From Massilia mucilaginosa (GTDB lineage Bacteria; Pseudomonadota; Gammaproteobacteria; Burkholderiales; Burkholderiaceae_D): DNA of 64,000 bases. The stretch spans positions 248,001-312,000 of the forward strand of contig NZ_WHJH01000001.1 of the NCBI RefSeq assembly GCF_011682145.1, read 5' to 3'. Below are positions 9,575 to 18,214 of the stretch, piece after piece; position 1 is the stretch's first letter, and each line of letters begins with the position of its first letter. The notes under the pieces are model-generated. The model searched no databases. It was not told where the DNA came from and worked only from the letters and a program-made list of their open reading frames with translations. The translations under genes and the position numbers were made by a program.

Positions 9575-10135
9575 TCAATGCATCGGCGCCGCCCCACCCT
9601 CTTTCGGGATGGTGCCGCGCCAGGCGCCGGTTTCGCTGCCGCGCTTCTCCAGCAAGTTCTTGAAGCGCTGCAGGTTGGAGCGCGCCTGCATGCGCACGGC
9701 GCCGGCCATGTCGCCCATCGTTTCCACCGCATCCTGCGGTTCGTAGTTGAGCTCCAGCGTGACTTTGGTGCGCGAATCGGACAGCTCCTCGAAGGTCACC
9801 TTGCCGCCGTTCGGCGTGCCCGAGATGCTGTGCCAGGCGATTTTTTTGTCCGGAATCTGCTCCGTGATGTCGGCATCCCACTCGATGACCTTGCCGAACA
9901 CGTCCGCCTTCCAGTGCAGGCGCTTGTCGTCGAGCTGGCGCACCTCGTGCACACTTTCCATAAACTGCGGAAACTGCTCGAACTGGGTGAACTGGTCGTA
10001 CACCGTGCGCACGGGAAGATCGACCTCGATACTGACACTGGATTGACTGCGCTTGCCGCCCGGCTTTTGCATTTGCTTGGCCAGCAAGGTGCCGCCGACC
10101 GCGACCGCCACCAAGCCGAGAATACGGTTCAACAT
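9575..10135 (-). CDS. SRPBCC / polyketide-cyclase-like membrane-anchored protein
   Basis: The product is 186 residues from an ATG with a near-consensus AAGGAGG ribosome binding site, 24 codons inside the longest frame. Residues 1-20 form a hydrophobic helix (glycine-rich, likely membrane anchor), followed by a START-like SRPBCC domain with V-R-T-V-Y-D-Q-F-T-Q-F-E-Q-F-P-Q-F near 43-59, the classic cyclase/coenzyme Q-binding motif. Such domains bind hydrophobic ligands. The C-terminal helix region (R-M-Q-A-R-S-N-L-Q-R-F) fits the family. No ligand is implied by the neighbours. Confidence 0.8.
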   Translation of the reverse strand: MLNRILGLVAVAVGGTLLAKQMQKPGGKRSQSSVSIEVDLPVRTVYDQFTQFEQFPQFMESVHEVRQLDDKRLHWKADVFGKVIEWDADITEQIPDKKIAWHSISGTPNGGKVTFEELSDSRTKVTLELNYEPQDAVETMGDMAGAVRMQARSNLQRFKNLLEKRGSETGAWRGTIPKEGGAAPMH

Positions 10136-10315
10136 GGTTTCCTCCTTGATTGTCGATTGAGATGAATCGGCGCAACCGGCGCGCCTTGCGCACCCCGGTC
10201 TCGCCATGACCTTTTATGGTAGCCCCGTCCCGCATGGGTATAAATAGGCGGGATGGAAAAACGGCTGTAGGAATGCTCCTTCCATCACTGTTTTATCAAG
10301 CACGGCAGCGCTCGC

Positions 10316-10948
10316 TCAGGCAGGATTGTCGCGGTCGGCGCCGATGCGCAGGCGCGTCTGCGCCAGGTACTCGTACGGCGGAATCTCCAGGTTGCTGGGC
10401 GCGGGGACGTTCTTGAACACGCGTCCCGCCAGATCGAAACGCGAACCGTGGTAGGGGCAGTAAAAACCGCCGTCCCAGTCGCCGCCCAGATCGGCGCTCG
10501 CCACATCGGGGCGGTACACGGGTACGCAGCCGAGATGGGTGCAGATGCCGGTCGCGACCAGGAACGCCGGTCGGATCGAGCGGGTGGCGTTGCGCGCGTA
10601 GGGCGGCTGCTGGTCCTGCCGCGAGCGCGGATCGGCCAGGCGCGCATCGTCCTCGCGCAGCTGGGCGATCATGCGCTCGGTCCGGTGCAGTATCCACACC
10701 GGCCGGCCGCGCCACTCGGTGGTGAGCAGCGCCCCGGGCGCGATGTGGGCGATGTCGACCTCGGCCGGCGCACCGGCGGCCCTGGCCGCCTCGCTCGGCG
10801 CCAGGCTGTGCAGGAATGGAATGGCGGCGGCCGCGAGCACCACGCCACCGCTCGCGCCGGTCGCCCGGAGCAGCCATTTCCGGCGCAGCAGATTGGCCGG
10901 ATCGTGATCGCGCACCGGGGCACCTTTGTTTCTGGTTTGTTCAAGCAC
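10316..10948 (-). CDS. Orphan Rieske iron-sulfur protein (PetA-like)
   Basis: The 210-residue product has both Rieske cluster boxes: CTHLGC at 136-141 and CPYHGS at 164-169, giving two Cys and two His ligands plus the disulfide pair. Residues 22-50 carry a Tat-type RRKWLL motif followed by a hydrophobic anchor, as in ubiquinol-cytochrome c reductase Rieske subunits. No cytochrome b or c1 gene is nearby, so this is a second or solitary copy. It starts with GTG five bases after the yfdX-like stop, and lacks a good ribosome binding site there; an internal GTG at 10915 with AAGG upstream is an alternative. Co-transcription with yfdX is likely. Confidence 0.85.
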   Translation of the reverse strand: MLEQTRNKGAPVRDHDPANLLRRKWLLRATGASGGVVLAAAAIPFLHSLAPSEAARAAGAPAEVDIAHIAPGALLTTEWRGRPVWILHRTERMIAQLREDDARLADPRSRQDQQPPYARNATRSIRPAFLVATGICTHLGCVPVYRPDVASADLGGDWDGGFYCPYHGSRFDLAGRVFKNVPAPSNLEIPPYEYLAQTRLRIGADRDNPA

Positions 10949-10953
10949 GTAGA

Positions 10954-11877
10954 TTACGCAGCAACGTTCAGCCAGGCGCCGAGCTGTTGCCTGATCTTGT
11001 CGAACCAGCCGATGCCCGATTTGCCGCCCGCCGTTTTCTTTTCGAGCTCGTCGAGCTGCTGGTACATCGGCTTGTAATCCTTTTTGTCGCCATAACCAAG
11101 CAGTTCGGCGATCCTCAGCGGATCGCGCGCGGCCGCGATGCTCTGCGCCAGCTTGAGGTTGTCTTCCTTGCTGCGGTTGGCCTTCTCGGACAGCGCCTGG
11201 GCCGCCTTGATCTGCTCTTCCGCGCGCAGCTTGGGCAAGGGCGCGATCTCGGTGGTCACCACCAGCGTACCGAGCATGGTGCGCAGCGCCGTCTTTGCTT
11301 CCTCGGTCTTGCCGGCGTCGATGAGCGGGGTGATCGCCTTGATCGCGTCCAGATAGGTTTCGAGCGGAATATTGAGCGTGCGAAACTCGACTTCGCTCGC
11401 CAGGCTCTGCATCAGCTGGCGCGCCTTTTGCACGTCGCCGTCGCGCAAGCGGTCGCGCACTGCTTTCACGGCGGCCTTGATGGTGTCGTCCCTGGCCAGC
11501 AAGTCGTGCGTGAGCACATCGGTGCGCACCGGCGCGAGCGCCAGCCTGGGACTGCGCGCCAGGATCAGCTCGAGCGTGCCGGTGGCCGATGCCAGCGCCG
11601 AGAGCGCATCGCGGGTGCGCTTGTCGTCGAGCGCCTTGAGCGCCCTTTCGGTTTCGGCGATGGCCGCCTGGGCTTCGGCCATGAGCTCGCGCTGCTTTTG
11701 CCGGGCCGCGTCGGCGGTGCGCTTGTCGACCTGCGGCTGCACCGACTGGCTTGCCGGCGGCTGCGGTTCGGGCCTTTTTGGCGGCGGCGCCTGGTTGGCG
11801 GCATGGATATAGAAAGGAATTAACAGCCCCGCGACCAGCGTTGAAGCGCGCAAGGCAGTACGGTTGTGCGAGTTCAT
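10954..11877 (-). CDS. YfdX family exported protein
   Basis: The 307-residue product starts at an ATG with GGGAGAA upstream and has a signal peptide ending near residue 26. The mature protein is helical, with a coiled-coil-like stretch near residues 60-95 and the YfdX-type core containing A-L-P-x-R-T-D-V-L-like and D-A-I-K-A-I-T-P-L-I-D-A-G-K segments. The role of YfdX is poorly defined; in enterobacteria it is linked to acid and multidrug response. Here it leads into the orphan Rieske gene with a 5-base gap, suggesting a periplasmic redox-linked role, which is inference. Confidence 0.7.
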   Translation of the reverse strand: MNSHNRTALRASTLVAGLLIPFYIHAANQAPPPKRPEPQPPASQSVQPQVDKRTADAARQKQRELMAEAQAAIAETERALKALDDKRTRDALSALASATGTLELILARSPRLALAPVRTDVLTHDLLARDDTIKAAVKAVRDRLRDGDVQKARQLMQSLASEVEFRTLNIPLETYLDAIKAITPLIDAGKTEEAKTALRTMLGTLVVTTEIAPLPKLRAEEQIKAAQALSEKANRSKEDNLKLAQSIAAARDPLRIAELLGYGDKKDYKPMYQQLDELEKKTAGGKSGIGWFDKIRQQLGAWLNVAA

Positions 11878-12046
11878 ACTGTTCTCCCGATACGGCATAG
11901 TGGGCGGACCGGCGCTTGGCCGTCCCTGAATCAGGTTGGACCGCGACGGCGTCGGGCGGTTCCGGTCATGCGCGATGTTTTTTGGCAAACGCGTGTGTAA
12001 AATGGTGCAGGCGTCCGCACGGCAACCCTATCTATCAAGGCAGGCA

Positions 12047-15000
12047 ATGAAGCGTTTCGAGTTTAACGACGGCAGTTCCAGCAAGTTTTGGGAAATCGAA
12101 CAGGATGGCTGCGACGTGCACGTCCGTTACGGCAAAATCGGCACCGCCGGGCAGGCCCAAACGAAGTCCCACGCGGATGCCGCCAAGGCTGGCGCCGCGA
12201 TGGAGAAGCTGGTCCGCGAAAAGACCGGCAAAGGGTACGCCGAGGCCGGTGCGGGAACGCCTGTCGCCTCCGCGCAGATGCCGGTGCCGGTGCCGGTGCC
12301 GGTGCCGGTGCCGGTGCCGGCCAGCATCGCGCCGGGACCGGCCAGCGCGGCGCCCGTGACGGCGAACGGCAGCGCGCCCTGGCTGGCGGCAGGTGCCGTC
12401 GTCGACCTGCCGCCCGAGCTGCTCGGCCCCGCCCTGCCCTCGCGCCGCTTTCCGCCCCCCCGGCCGGTGGACGCCGACGCCAGCTGGCGCACCTTCCTCG
12501 CCATTGCCAACAAGCGCTTCGTGATCGCCCCGGATGCCTCGCATCCGGACGACCGGGAAGCGGCCACCGAAGCGGCCGCGCGCCTGGGCGGCGCCATCGG
12601 CGACGGCTCGTTCGCATCCGATGTGGTCCTGATGGCGCTCGACGCCTATCTGCACCGGCACCAGCAGCGCGACCAGGCGAACGGGCAATTCCTCGATTTC
12701 CTTGTCGCGCGCAAAGGCTTGCCCCATGCCGTGGACGTGTTCCTCCAGGCCGAAGGCAGCAGTTGCGACCATGCGGCCGGATGGGACGCGCCCAAATGGC
12801 CTGTGATGTTCGCGCGCGGCAAAAGCAGGGAATTCGCCACCAGCGAAGAAGTCATCGACAGCGCGCCCGAACTGGCGCTGCGCGCCCATCTTGCCGCCGC
12901 CACGCCGCAGGTCTGGGAGCAGTGCGTCGCCAGCATTCGCGCCGCCCTGCCGCGTATCGCCCCGCATCGCCAGCCCTGGTACGCCATCATGCTGCCGGAC
13001 CTGCCCGACATCGCCAACCACCTGGCGCTCACGCTCGATCATGCGCACGCTCCGGACTCGCTCAACTGGCTGCTGCTGGCGGCCACGTCGCCGGCCGCCA
13101 TCGCCGCGCTGCGCCTCGACAGCGCGCGCCACGGCACGCCGCGGCTGTTCAGGAAACGCGCCATGATCGCCACCCTGGTCCAGGAACGCGGGGCGGACGC
13201 GGTCGCGGCGCTGGAAGCGGGCCTGGAGTACCAGATCGTCGGCGAGGTGCTCACGCATATCGGCACGCCGGCCGCGCTGATCGTGCTGGCGCGCGACGCC
13301 AGGGACGACAAGGCCAGGCTGGCGCGCTTCTTCGGCCTGACGCGGCGCTGGCCGCTGGCCGCCATCGCCGCCCTGTCCGAACTGCTGGCCGCTGAGCGCG
13401 GCGCGGCGGGCACCTTCGGTTTCGCCCTGAACAACCTGGTGCGCGCGCATGCGGCGGCGGTGCCGGCGATCGTTGCCGCCATCGCACCGGAGGGCGCCAG
13501 CCTGCTGGCCGGACTGCACCGGCAGTTGAGCGTGCCGGACGACCTGGCGCAGGCCGCCGACCTGCCGCCGGTGCTGGTCAATCCACCGTGGCTGGCCTCG
13601 GCCAGGCCGGCCCATGCGGTGCTGACGCTCAAACCGCTGGCGCTGCCCGAACGCGAACAATGGGAGCCGGGCAGCCGCGAAGCGTGGCTCGAACTCGACG
13701 ACGACTTCGCCAAACAGCTGGACGCGGCCCGCAGCGACCCGCTGGCGCTGGCGTGGCTGGCGGGGTTTCGCGACAGTCCGCAACGTGAGCAGATTGCCGC
13801 CTTGCTGGGCGGCGCCGATAGCGATCGCCTGATCGCGCTGGCGCGCGAGCACCGCAGCATCCCGACCCGCTACATGCTCGACGGGCGCGGCATCGCCAAC
13901 CTGCCGGCGCCGCTCGGCCTGGCCCTGTGGAACGTGCTCGGGTGCGACGACGTGAGCAATCCGGGCTACGCCGTGGCGCGCTTCGGCCTGGACGCCCTGC
14001 CCTCGGTGGTGACGCTGTGCCGCGCTTCGCCGGACGGCGGCCAGTGGCTGGCACTGCCCTTCGGCGCGGTGGCGCTGGCGCAGCCGATGGCGCGCAGCTT
14101 CGCCACCAAAAAATTCGCGCGCGACGACGCCCGCGCATGGCTGCTGGCGCACCCTGAACACGCCGCCTGCGGCTTGATCTGCGTGGCGGTCGGCAAAACC
14201 TGCCCGGCACGCGCACACGCGATTGTCGCGCTGCGCATGCTCGCGCACGAGGGCCAGCGCGCACTGCTGCTCGATGTCGCCGCGCGCTACCCGCAAGCGG
14301 AAGTGGCGGCGGCACTGGCCGACCTGCTCGACCCGTACCAGCTGTTCCCGGCCAAACAAAGCGCCTTCCCCGGCTTCTGGCAGCCGGGTGGATGGAGCCG
14401 GCCACTGCTGGCGCACAATGGCAAGGCACTGCCCGACAGCGCCATCGAACAACTCGGCTGCATGCTGCGCTTTCCGCTTGATGCCGGGGTGTACGCCGGT
14501 ATCGCCGACGTCAAGCGCGCCTGCACGGCGCAGTCGCTGGCCGACTTCGCGTGGGAGATTTTCCTGGCGTGGGTGGGCGCCGGCGGCCCGTCCAACGAGG
14601 GCTGGGGCATGGGCGCGCTCGGCCTGATCGGCAACGACGACAGTGCGCGCAAGCTCACTCCCTACCTGCGCAGCTGGCCCGGGGAGAGCCTGCACCAGCG
14701 CGCCGTGGCCGGGCTGGATGTGCTGGCCGATATCGGCAGCGACACCGCGCTGATGCTCCTGAACGGCATCGCGCAGAAGGTCAAGTTCAAGGCCTTGCAG
14801 GATCGCGCGCGCGAAAAAATCGCGCAGATCGCCGACGCGCGCGGCCTCGGCGTGGAGGAACTGGAAGACCGCCTCGCGCCCGACCTGGGACTGGACGACG
14901 ACGGCACGCTGCCGCTCGACTTCGGTCCGCGCCAGTTCCGTGTCGGCTTCGACGAGACGCTCAAGCCGTTCGTGCGCGACAGCGCCAAGCTGCGCCTGGC

Positions 15001-15805
15001 GGACCTGCCCAAACCGAACAAGGCCGACGACAAGGAGCTGTCGGCGGCGGCGCTGGAGCGCTTCAAGGCGCTCAAGAAGGATGCGCGCACCATCGCCGCG
15101 CAGCAGGTGCGCCGGCTGGAAGCGGCCATGTGCGCGCAGCGGCGCTGGAGCGCGCAGGTGTTCCGCCAGTGCCTGGCCGGGCATCCGCTGGTGCGCCATC
15201 TGGTGCAGCGGCTGGTGTGGGGCGTGTACGGGGGCGAGGCCAAGCTGCTGGCGTGCTTCCGGGTCGCCGCCGATGGCGGCTGGACCGATGCCGCCGATGC
15301 GCCGTTCGCGCTGCCCGAGGGTGATGATATTCGCATCGGCATTCCGCATGCGCTGGACCTGGCGGCGGCCGATGCGGCGGCCTTCGGCCAGCTGTTCGCC
15401 GATTATGAACTGCTGCAGCCGTTCGCCCAGATCGGGCGCGACGTGTACACGGCCAGCGCGGCCGAACTGGCGGCCGGCAGCTTCGAGCGCTGGGTTGGCG
15501 TGGTGGTGCCGAGCGGGGGCGTTCTCGCGCTGGAGAACCAGGGCTGGCGGCGCGGGCGCGCGTGGGATGGCGGCGCGATCTGGAATGTCAACAAGCCGCT
15601 CGGGGGTGGACGGGCGGCGCAGCTGGATCTGGATCCGGGGCTGATGGCGAACAATCCGGCGGAATTTGCGGAGCAGACGCTTGGCAAGCTGGTTGTGGGG
15701 GCGACCGACCGGCATGGCGAAGTGCCGGTGGCGGCCAGGCTGGACAATTTGGACGCCATCGCCATCAGCGAATGGATACGGGATATGGTAAAGCTGTGCT
15801 CCTGA
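12047..15805 (+). CDS. WGR and DUF4132 domain protein
   Basis: The 1252-residue product starts at the ATG 111 bases inside the longest frame, giving MKRFEF and then a WGR domain over about residues 1-75 (F-W-E-I-x-Q and V-R-Y-G-K-I-G-T-x-G). A linker follows with six Pro-Val repeats around residues 82-93 and further Pro/Ala sequence. The middle 700 residues are Ala/Leu-rich helices like HEAT repeats. The C-terminal part has the DUF4132 (MolR-like) signature, including L-K-K-D-A-R-T-I-A and R-L-V-W-G-V-Y-G near residues 1010-1065. WGR domains bind nucleic acid ends in PARPs; the bacterial fusion has no established function. Coding is complete and GC3-rich. Confidence 0.85.
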   Translation: MKRFEFNDGSSSKFWEIEQDGCDVHVRYGKIGTAGQAQTKSHADAAKAGAAMEKLVREKTGKGYAEAGAGTPVASAQMPVPVPVPVPVPVPASIAPGPASAAPVTANGSAPWLAAGAVVDLPPELLGPALPSRRFPPPRPVDADASWRTFLAIANKRFVIAPDASHPDDREAATEAAARLGGAIGDGSFASDVVLMALDAYLHRHQQRDQANGQFLDFLVARKGLPHAVDVFLQAEGSSCDHAAGWDAPKWPVMFARGKSREFATSEEVIDSAPELALRAHLAAATPQVWEQCVASIRAALPRIAPHRQPWYAIMLPDLPDIANHLALTLDHAHAPDSLNWLLLAATSPAAIAALRLDSARHGTPRLFRKRAMIATLVQERGADAVAALEAGLEYQIVGEVLTHIGTPAALIVLARDARDDKARLARFFGLTRRWPLAAIAALSELLAAERGAAGTFGFALNNLVRAHAAAVPAIVAAIAPEGASLLAGLHRQLSVPDDLAQAADLPPVLVNPPWLASARPAHAVLTLKPLALPEREQWEPGSREAWLELDDDFAKQLDAARSDPLALAWLAGFRDSPQREQIAALLGGADSDRLIALAREHRSIPTRYMLDGRGIANLPAPLGLALWNVLGCDDVSNPGYAVARFGLDALPSVVTLCRASPDGGQWLALPFGAVALAQPMARSFATKKFARDDARAWLLAHPEHAACGLICVAVGKTCPARAHAIVALRMLAHEGQRALLLDVAARYPQAEVAAALADLLDPYQLFPAKQSAFPGFWQPGGWSRPLLAHNGKALPDSAIEQLGCMLRFPLDAGVYAGIADVKRACTAQSLADFAWEIFLAWVGAGGPSNEGWGMGALGLIGNDDSARKLTPYLRSWPGESLHQRAVAGLDVLADIGSDTALMLLNGIAQKVKFKALQDRAREKIAQIADARGLGVEELEDRLAPDLGLDDDGTLPLDFGPRQFRVGFDETLKPFVRDSAKLRLADLPKPNKADDKELSAAALERFKALKKDARTIAAQQVRRLEAAMCAQRRWSAQVFRQCLAGHPLVRHLVQRLVWGVYGGEAKLLACFRVAADGGWTDAADAPFALPEGDDIRIGIPHALDLAAADAAAFGQLFADYELLQPFAQIGRDVYTASAAELAAGSFERWVGVVVPSGGVLALENQGWRRGRAWDGGAIWNVNKPLGGGRAAQLDLDPGLMANNPAEFAEQTLGKLVVGATDRHGEVPVAARLDNLDAIAISEWIRDMVKLCS
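12289..12325 (+). repeat. In-frame CCGGTG hexamer repeat
   Basis: About six tandem copies of the hexamer GTGCCG encode alternating Pro-Val in the linker after the WGR domain. The unit is a multiple of three, so slippage would change linker length without frameshift. Confidence 0.8.
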
Positions 15806-15843
15806 CAGGGTGCGATATCGAGGAGACGGCTTGCTAAGACCAG

Positions 15844-16171
15844 CTACGCTGTACGCACCAACAAGCCATCGGAAATCAGTCTTTGTACGATCTCTGCCTG
15901 GCGTTTATCGCGGCGGCGTTTTACCGCATCGCGCCTCGAAGCATGCTCTGTCTTCACTTGCCAGCTTGCGCGTCGGTGAACGCCTGCCCAACCGGGTCTG
16001 ACGATGATCAGCTTGCGTCTTCACAAGGTATTCGTAGGAACCTTCCATCTTCCGATACATCCCACCCCTGTACTGTTGCGCATGCGCGGCAGCTCGCGCT
16101 GTTTCCTCAAACACGGTGACGGAGTCGATGTACTGCCGCGATGCGTTATCAGAAAGAGGAATGTAGTCCAT
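15844..16171 (-). pseudogene. Remnant of a GSU2403-family nucleotidyltransferase
   Basis: The frame from the ATG at 16169-16171 begins MDYIPLSDNASRQYIDS and continues through R-G-G-M-Y-R-K-M-E-G-S-Y-E-Y-L-V-K-T and L-G-R-R-S-P, which is the conserved N-terminus of GSU2403-type nucleotidyltransferase-fold proteins. The frame then degenerates and stops at about 15905. A second frame picks up coding character in the last 90 bases (R-R-D-A-V-K-R-R-R-D-K-R-Q-A-E-I-V-Q-R-L-I) and ends at the TAG at 15844-15846; this fits the C-terminal end of the same family. The central couple of hundred residues with the catalytic site are missing, so the gene is dead by deletion and frameshift. It lies just beyond the 3' end of a tRNA-Ser gene. 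Confidence 0.65.
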
Positions 16172-16315
16172 ATTGCAGCCTTCACCGTACACATATAAGA
16201 AATGCTTTTTATACGGTGAAAATAAAGCCTGATCAACAAGGACCATGAACGAGCCCCGTTCTCCAGGCCTGGCGCGGCCGCACTAAATGAATGAGCACGT
16301 TTGAACAGCCCAACG

Positions 16316-16338
16316 AAAAAAGCTCCCTCTCGGGAGCT
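16316..16338 (-). terminator. Terminator of the first tRNA-Ser
   Basis: Read on the minus strand, AGCTCCC-gaga-GGGAGCT is followed by a run of five Ts, 13 bases beyond the CCA end of the tRNA. This is a canonical intrinsic terminator. Confidence 0.85.
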
Positions 16339-16350
16339 CTTTTCTTGTTC

Positions 16351-16442
16351 TGGCGGAGATGGTGAGATTCGAACTCACGATACAGGTTACCCCATATGCG
16401 TCCTTAGCAGGGACGTGCCTTCGGCCACTCGGCCACATCTCC
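16351..16442 (-). tRNA. tRNA-Ser (anticodon GCT)
   Basis: The minus strand folds as a class II tRNA of 92 bases with encoded CCA: acceptor GGAGATG/CATCTCC, discriminator G, anticodon stem CGTCC/GGACG with loop CTGCTAA, a long variable arm and the TTCGAATC T-loop. The anticodon is GCT, reading AGC/AGU serine codons. A TATGAT -10 box lies about 40 bases upstream. Confidence 0.97.
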
Positions 16443-16481
16443 ATTCTGGCCTACACAGTATTGCTAAGCCAGAAGACCAAG

Positions 16482-16510
16482 ATCATACCGGATTCTCCGG
16501 GCGCTGAACA
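16482..16510 (-). promoter_or_regulatory. Promoter of the first tRNA-Ser
   Basis: On the minus strand TATGAT (16482-16487) lies within a 23-base block that is repeated exactly upstream of the second tRNA-Ser. A -35 at 17-base spacing reads TGTTCA, a weak match. Confidence 0.5.
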
Positions 16511-16574
16511 GGGCTTGCGAGCACCTCTTCCCAAAAAATTTCGACTTTTCCGCGCCAGAAGGCTGCCACAATGC

Positions 16575-16611
16575 AAAAACCCGCAGCCTGGTGAGAGCGC
16601 TGCGGGTTTTT
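16575..16611. terminator. Bidirectional terminator between the tRNA-Ser genes
   Basis: AAAAACCCGCAGC and GCTGCGGGTTTTT form a 13-bp stem with an 11-base loop. Both arms carry A/T runs, so it can end transcription either way; it lies 28 bases beyond the CCA of the second tRNA-Ser. Confidence 0.9.
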
Positions 16612-16638
16612 GCAGCCCGGAGCGACCCGGGCGAATTC

Positions 16639-16732
16639 TGGCGGAGATGGTGAGATTCGAACTCACGATACAGGTTTAAGCCCATATGCTTCCTTAGCAG
16701 GGAAGTGCCTTCGACCACTCGGCCACATCTCC
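16639..16732 (-). tRNA. tRNA-Ser (anticodon GCT), second copy
   Basis: This is a 94-base class II tRNA with encoded CCA, the same acceptor and T arm as its neighbour, anticodon stem CTTCC/GGAAG and loop CTGCTAA, so again GCT. It differs in the anticodon stem, D-arm and variable arm by several bases, showing that the two copies are old paralogues, not a recent duplication. Confidence 0.97.
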
Positions 16733-16778
16733 AATCTCCAATCTCACCCGGTAGGCTTCACCAGATCAGAAGACCAAG

Positions 16779-16807
16779 ATCATACCGGCTGGAATTTGGT
16801 TTGGCAA
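16779..16807 (-). promoter_or_regulatory. Promoter of the second tRNA-Ser
   Basis: On the minus strand TTGCCA and TATGAT are separated by exactly 17 bases, a good sigma-70 promoter, with the tRNA 5' end about 40 bases downstream. Confidence 0.75.
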
Positions 16808-16833
16808 TGCCACGCCTCGCCTTTTTGGAAATA

Positions 16834-18081
16834 TTATTCTTTTTCCAAATCGAAGGCCTTGTGCAGCGCGCGCACGGCCAGTTCCATGTACTTTTCGTCG
16901 ATCAGTACCGAAATCTTGATCTCCGAGGTCGAGATCATCAGGATGTTGATGCCCTCTTCCGACAAGGTACGGAACATCTGCGAAGCCACGCCCACATGGC
17001 TGCGCATGCCGACACCGACGACCGACACTTTCGACACCTTGGCGTCGCCCGAAATGCTGGCCGCGCCGATGTCGTTCTTGACGCCTTCGAGCACGCCCAT
17101 CGCCTTCGCGTACTCGCCGCGCGTGACCGTGAACGTGAAGTCGGTCTTGCCTTCGACCGACTGGTTCTGGATGATCATGTCGACTTCGATGTTGGCATCG
17201 GCCACCGGTCCCAGGATGTGATACGCCACACCCGGCTTGTCCGGCACGCCCAGGACGGTGATTTTGGCCTCATCGCGGTTGAACGCGATGCCGGAGATGA
17301 CGGCTTGTTCCATATTTGTATCTTCCTCAAAGGAAATCAGGGTGCCCGAGTTGGCTTCTTCTTCGAGCGGCATCAGGGGATCGGTCAGCGACGACAGTAC
17401 GCGGGTTGGCACGCGGTAATTGCCCGCAAATTCGACGGAGCGGCTCTGCAGCACTTTCGAGCCGAGCGAGGCCAGCTCCAGCATTTCTTCAAACGTGATC
17501 GTGTTGAGGCGGCGCGCTTCCGACACCACGCGCGGATCGGTCGTGTACACGCCGTCAACGTCGGTGTAGATCAGGCATTCTTCGGCCTTCATCGCCGCCG
17601 CAATCGCCACGGCCGAGGTATCCGAACCGCCGCGCCCGAGCGTGGCGATGTTGCCGTGCGCGTCCACGCCCTGGAAACCGGTGATGATCACGATCTTGCC
17701 GGCAGCCAGGTCGGCCTTGACCTTGGTGTCGTCGATCGATTCGATGCGCGCCTTGGTAAAGGCCGAGTCGGTCTTGATCGCGACTTGCCAGCCGGCGTAC
17801 GAGACAGCCGGCTTGCCGATCGCCAGCAACGCCATCGCCAGCAAGCCCACGGAAACCTGCTCACCGGTGGCGGCAATCATGTCCAGCTCGCGCGGATCAG
17901 GCTGTTCCATCAGCTGTTTGGCCAGGCCGATCAGGCGATTGGTTTCGCCGGACATCGCCGAAGGCACAACAATGATCTGGTGCCCCGCGTCATGCCACTT
18001 GGCGACGCGTGCCGCGACGTTCTTGATGCGGTCGGTCGAGCCCATCGACGTTCCGCCATATTTGTGGACGATTAAAGCCAT
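16834..18081 (-). CDS. lysC: Aspartate kinase
   Basis: The 415-residue product is a monofunctional aspartokinase. The N-terminal K-Y-G-G-T-S-M-G at 7-14 is the aspartokinase signature, S-A-M-S-G-E-T-N-R-L follows near 40-50, the G-F-Q-G loop near 155 and the G-R-G-G-S-D-T-S substrate loop near 170. Two ACT domains occupy the last 150 residues and bind lysine and threonine for feedback inhibition. It makes aspartyl phosphate, the entry to lysine, threonine, methionine and diaminopimelate. It is the last gene of the cysS-alkA-accA-tilS-lysC run, 133 bases after tilS, and precedes the tRNA-Ser genes. Confidence 0.97.
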   Translation of the reverse strand: MALIVHKYGGTSMGSTDRIKNVAARVAKWHDAGHQIIVVPSAMSGETNRLIGLAKQLMEQPDPRELDMIAATGEQVSVGLLAMALLAIGKPAVSYAGWQVAIKTDSAFTKARIESIDDTKVKADLAAGKIVIITGFQGVDAHGNIATLGRGGSDTSAVAIAAAMKAEECLIYTDVDGVYTTDPRVVSEARRLNTITFEEMLELASLGSKVLQSRSVEFAGNYRVPTRVLSSLTDPLMPLEEEANSGTLISFEEDTNMEQAVISGIAFNRDEAKITVLGVPDKPGVAYHILGPVADANIEVDMIIQNQSVEGKTDFTFTVTRGEYAKAMGVLEGVKNDIGAASISGDAKVSKVSVVGVGMRSHVGVASQMFRTLSEEGINILMISTSEIKISVLIDEKYMELAVRALHKAFDLEKE

Positions 18082-18214
18082 AAGAGTGAAGTTTCCGCTC
18101 GGTTAAATGAAAAAGGAGGGCTTTACTCTACATGCTGCGGTGCAAAAAAACAAGGCAGGCTGTGGACAAATTTATACGTTATTGCTATATCGAAATAACG
18201 TTTTCGCATAGTTA

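Noticed and set aside
12035-15715. Minus-strand open frame of 1226 codons
   Set aside because: It is the high-GC shadow of the WGR/DUF4132 gene; it lacks a ribosome binding site and the other strand has recognisable domains.
16301-17221. Plus-strand frames with repeated GDGEIRTHDTG peptides
   Set aside because: They are antisense to the two tRNA-Ser genes and to lysC.
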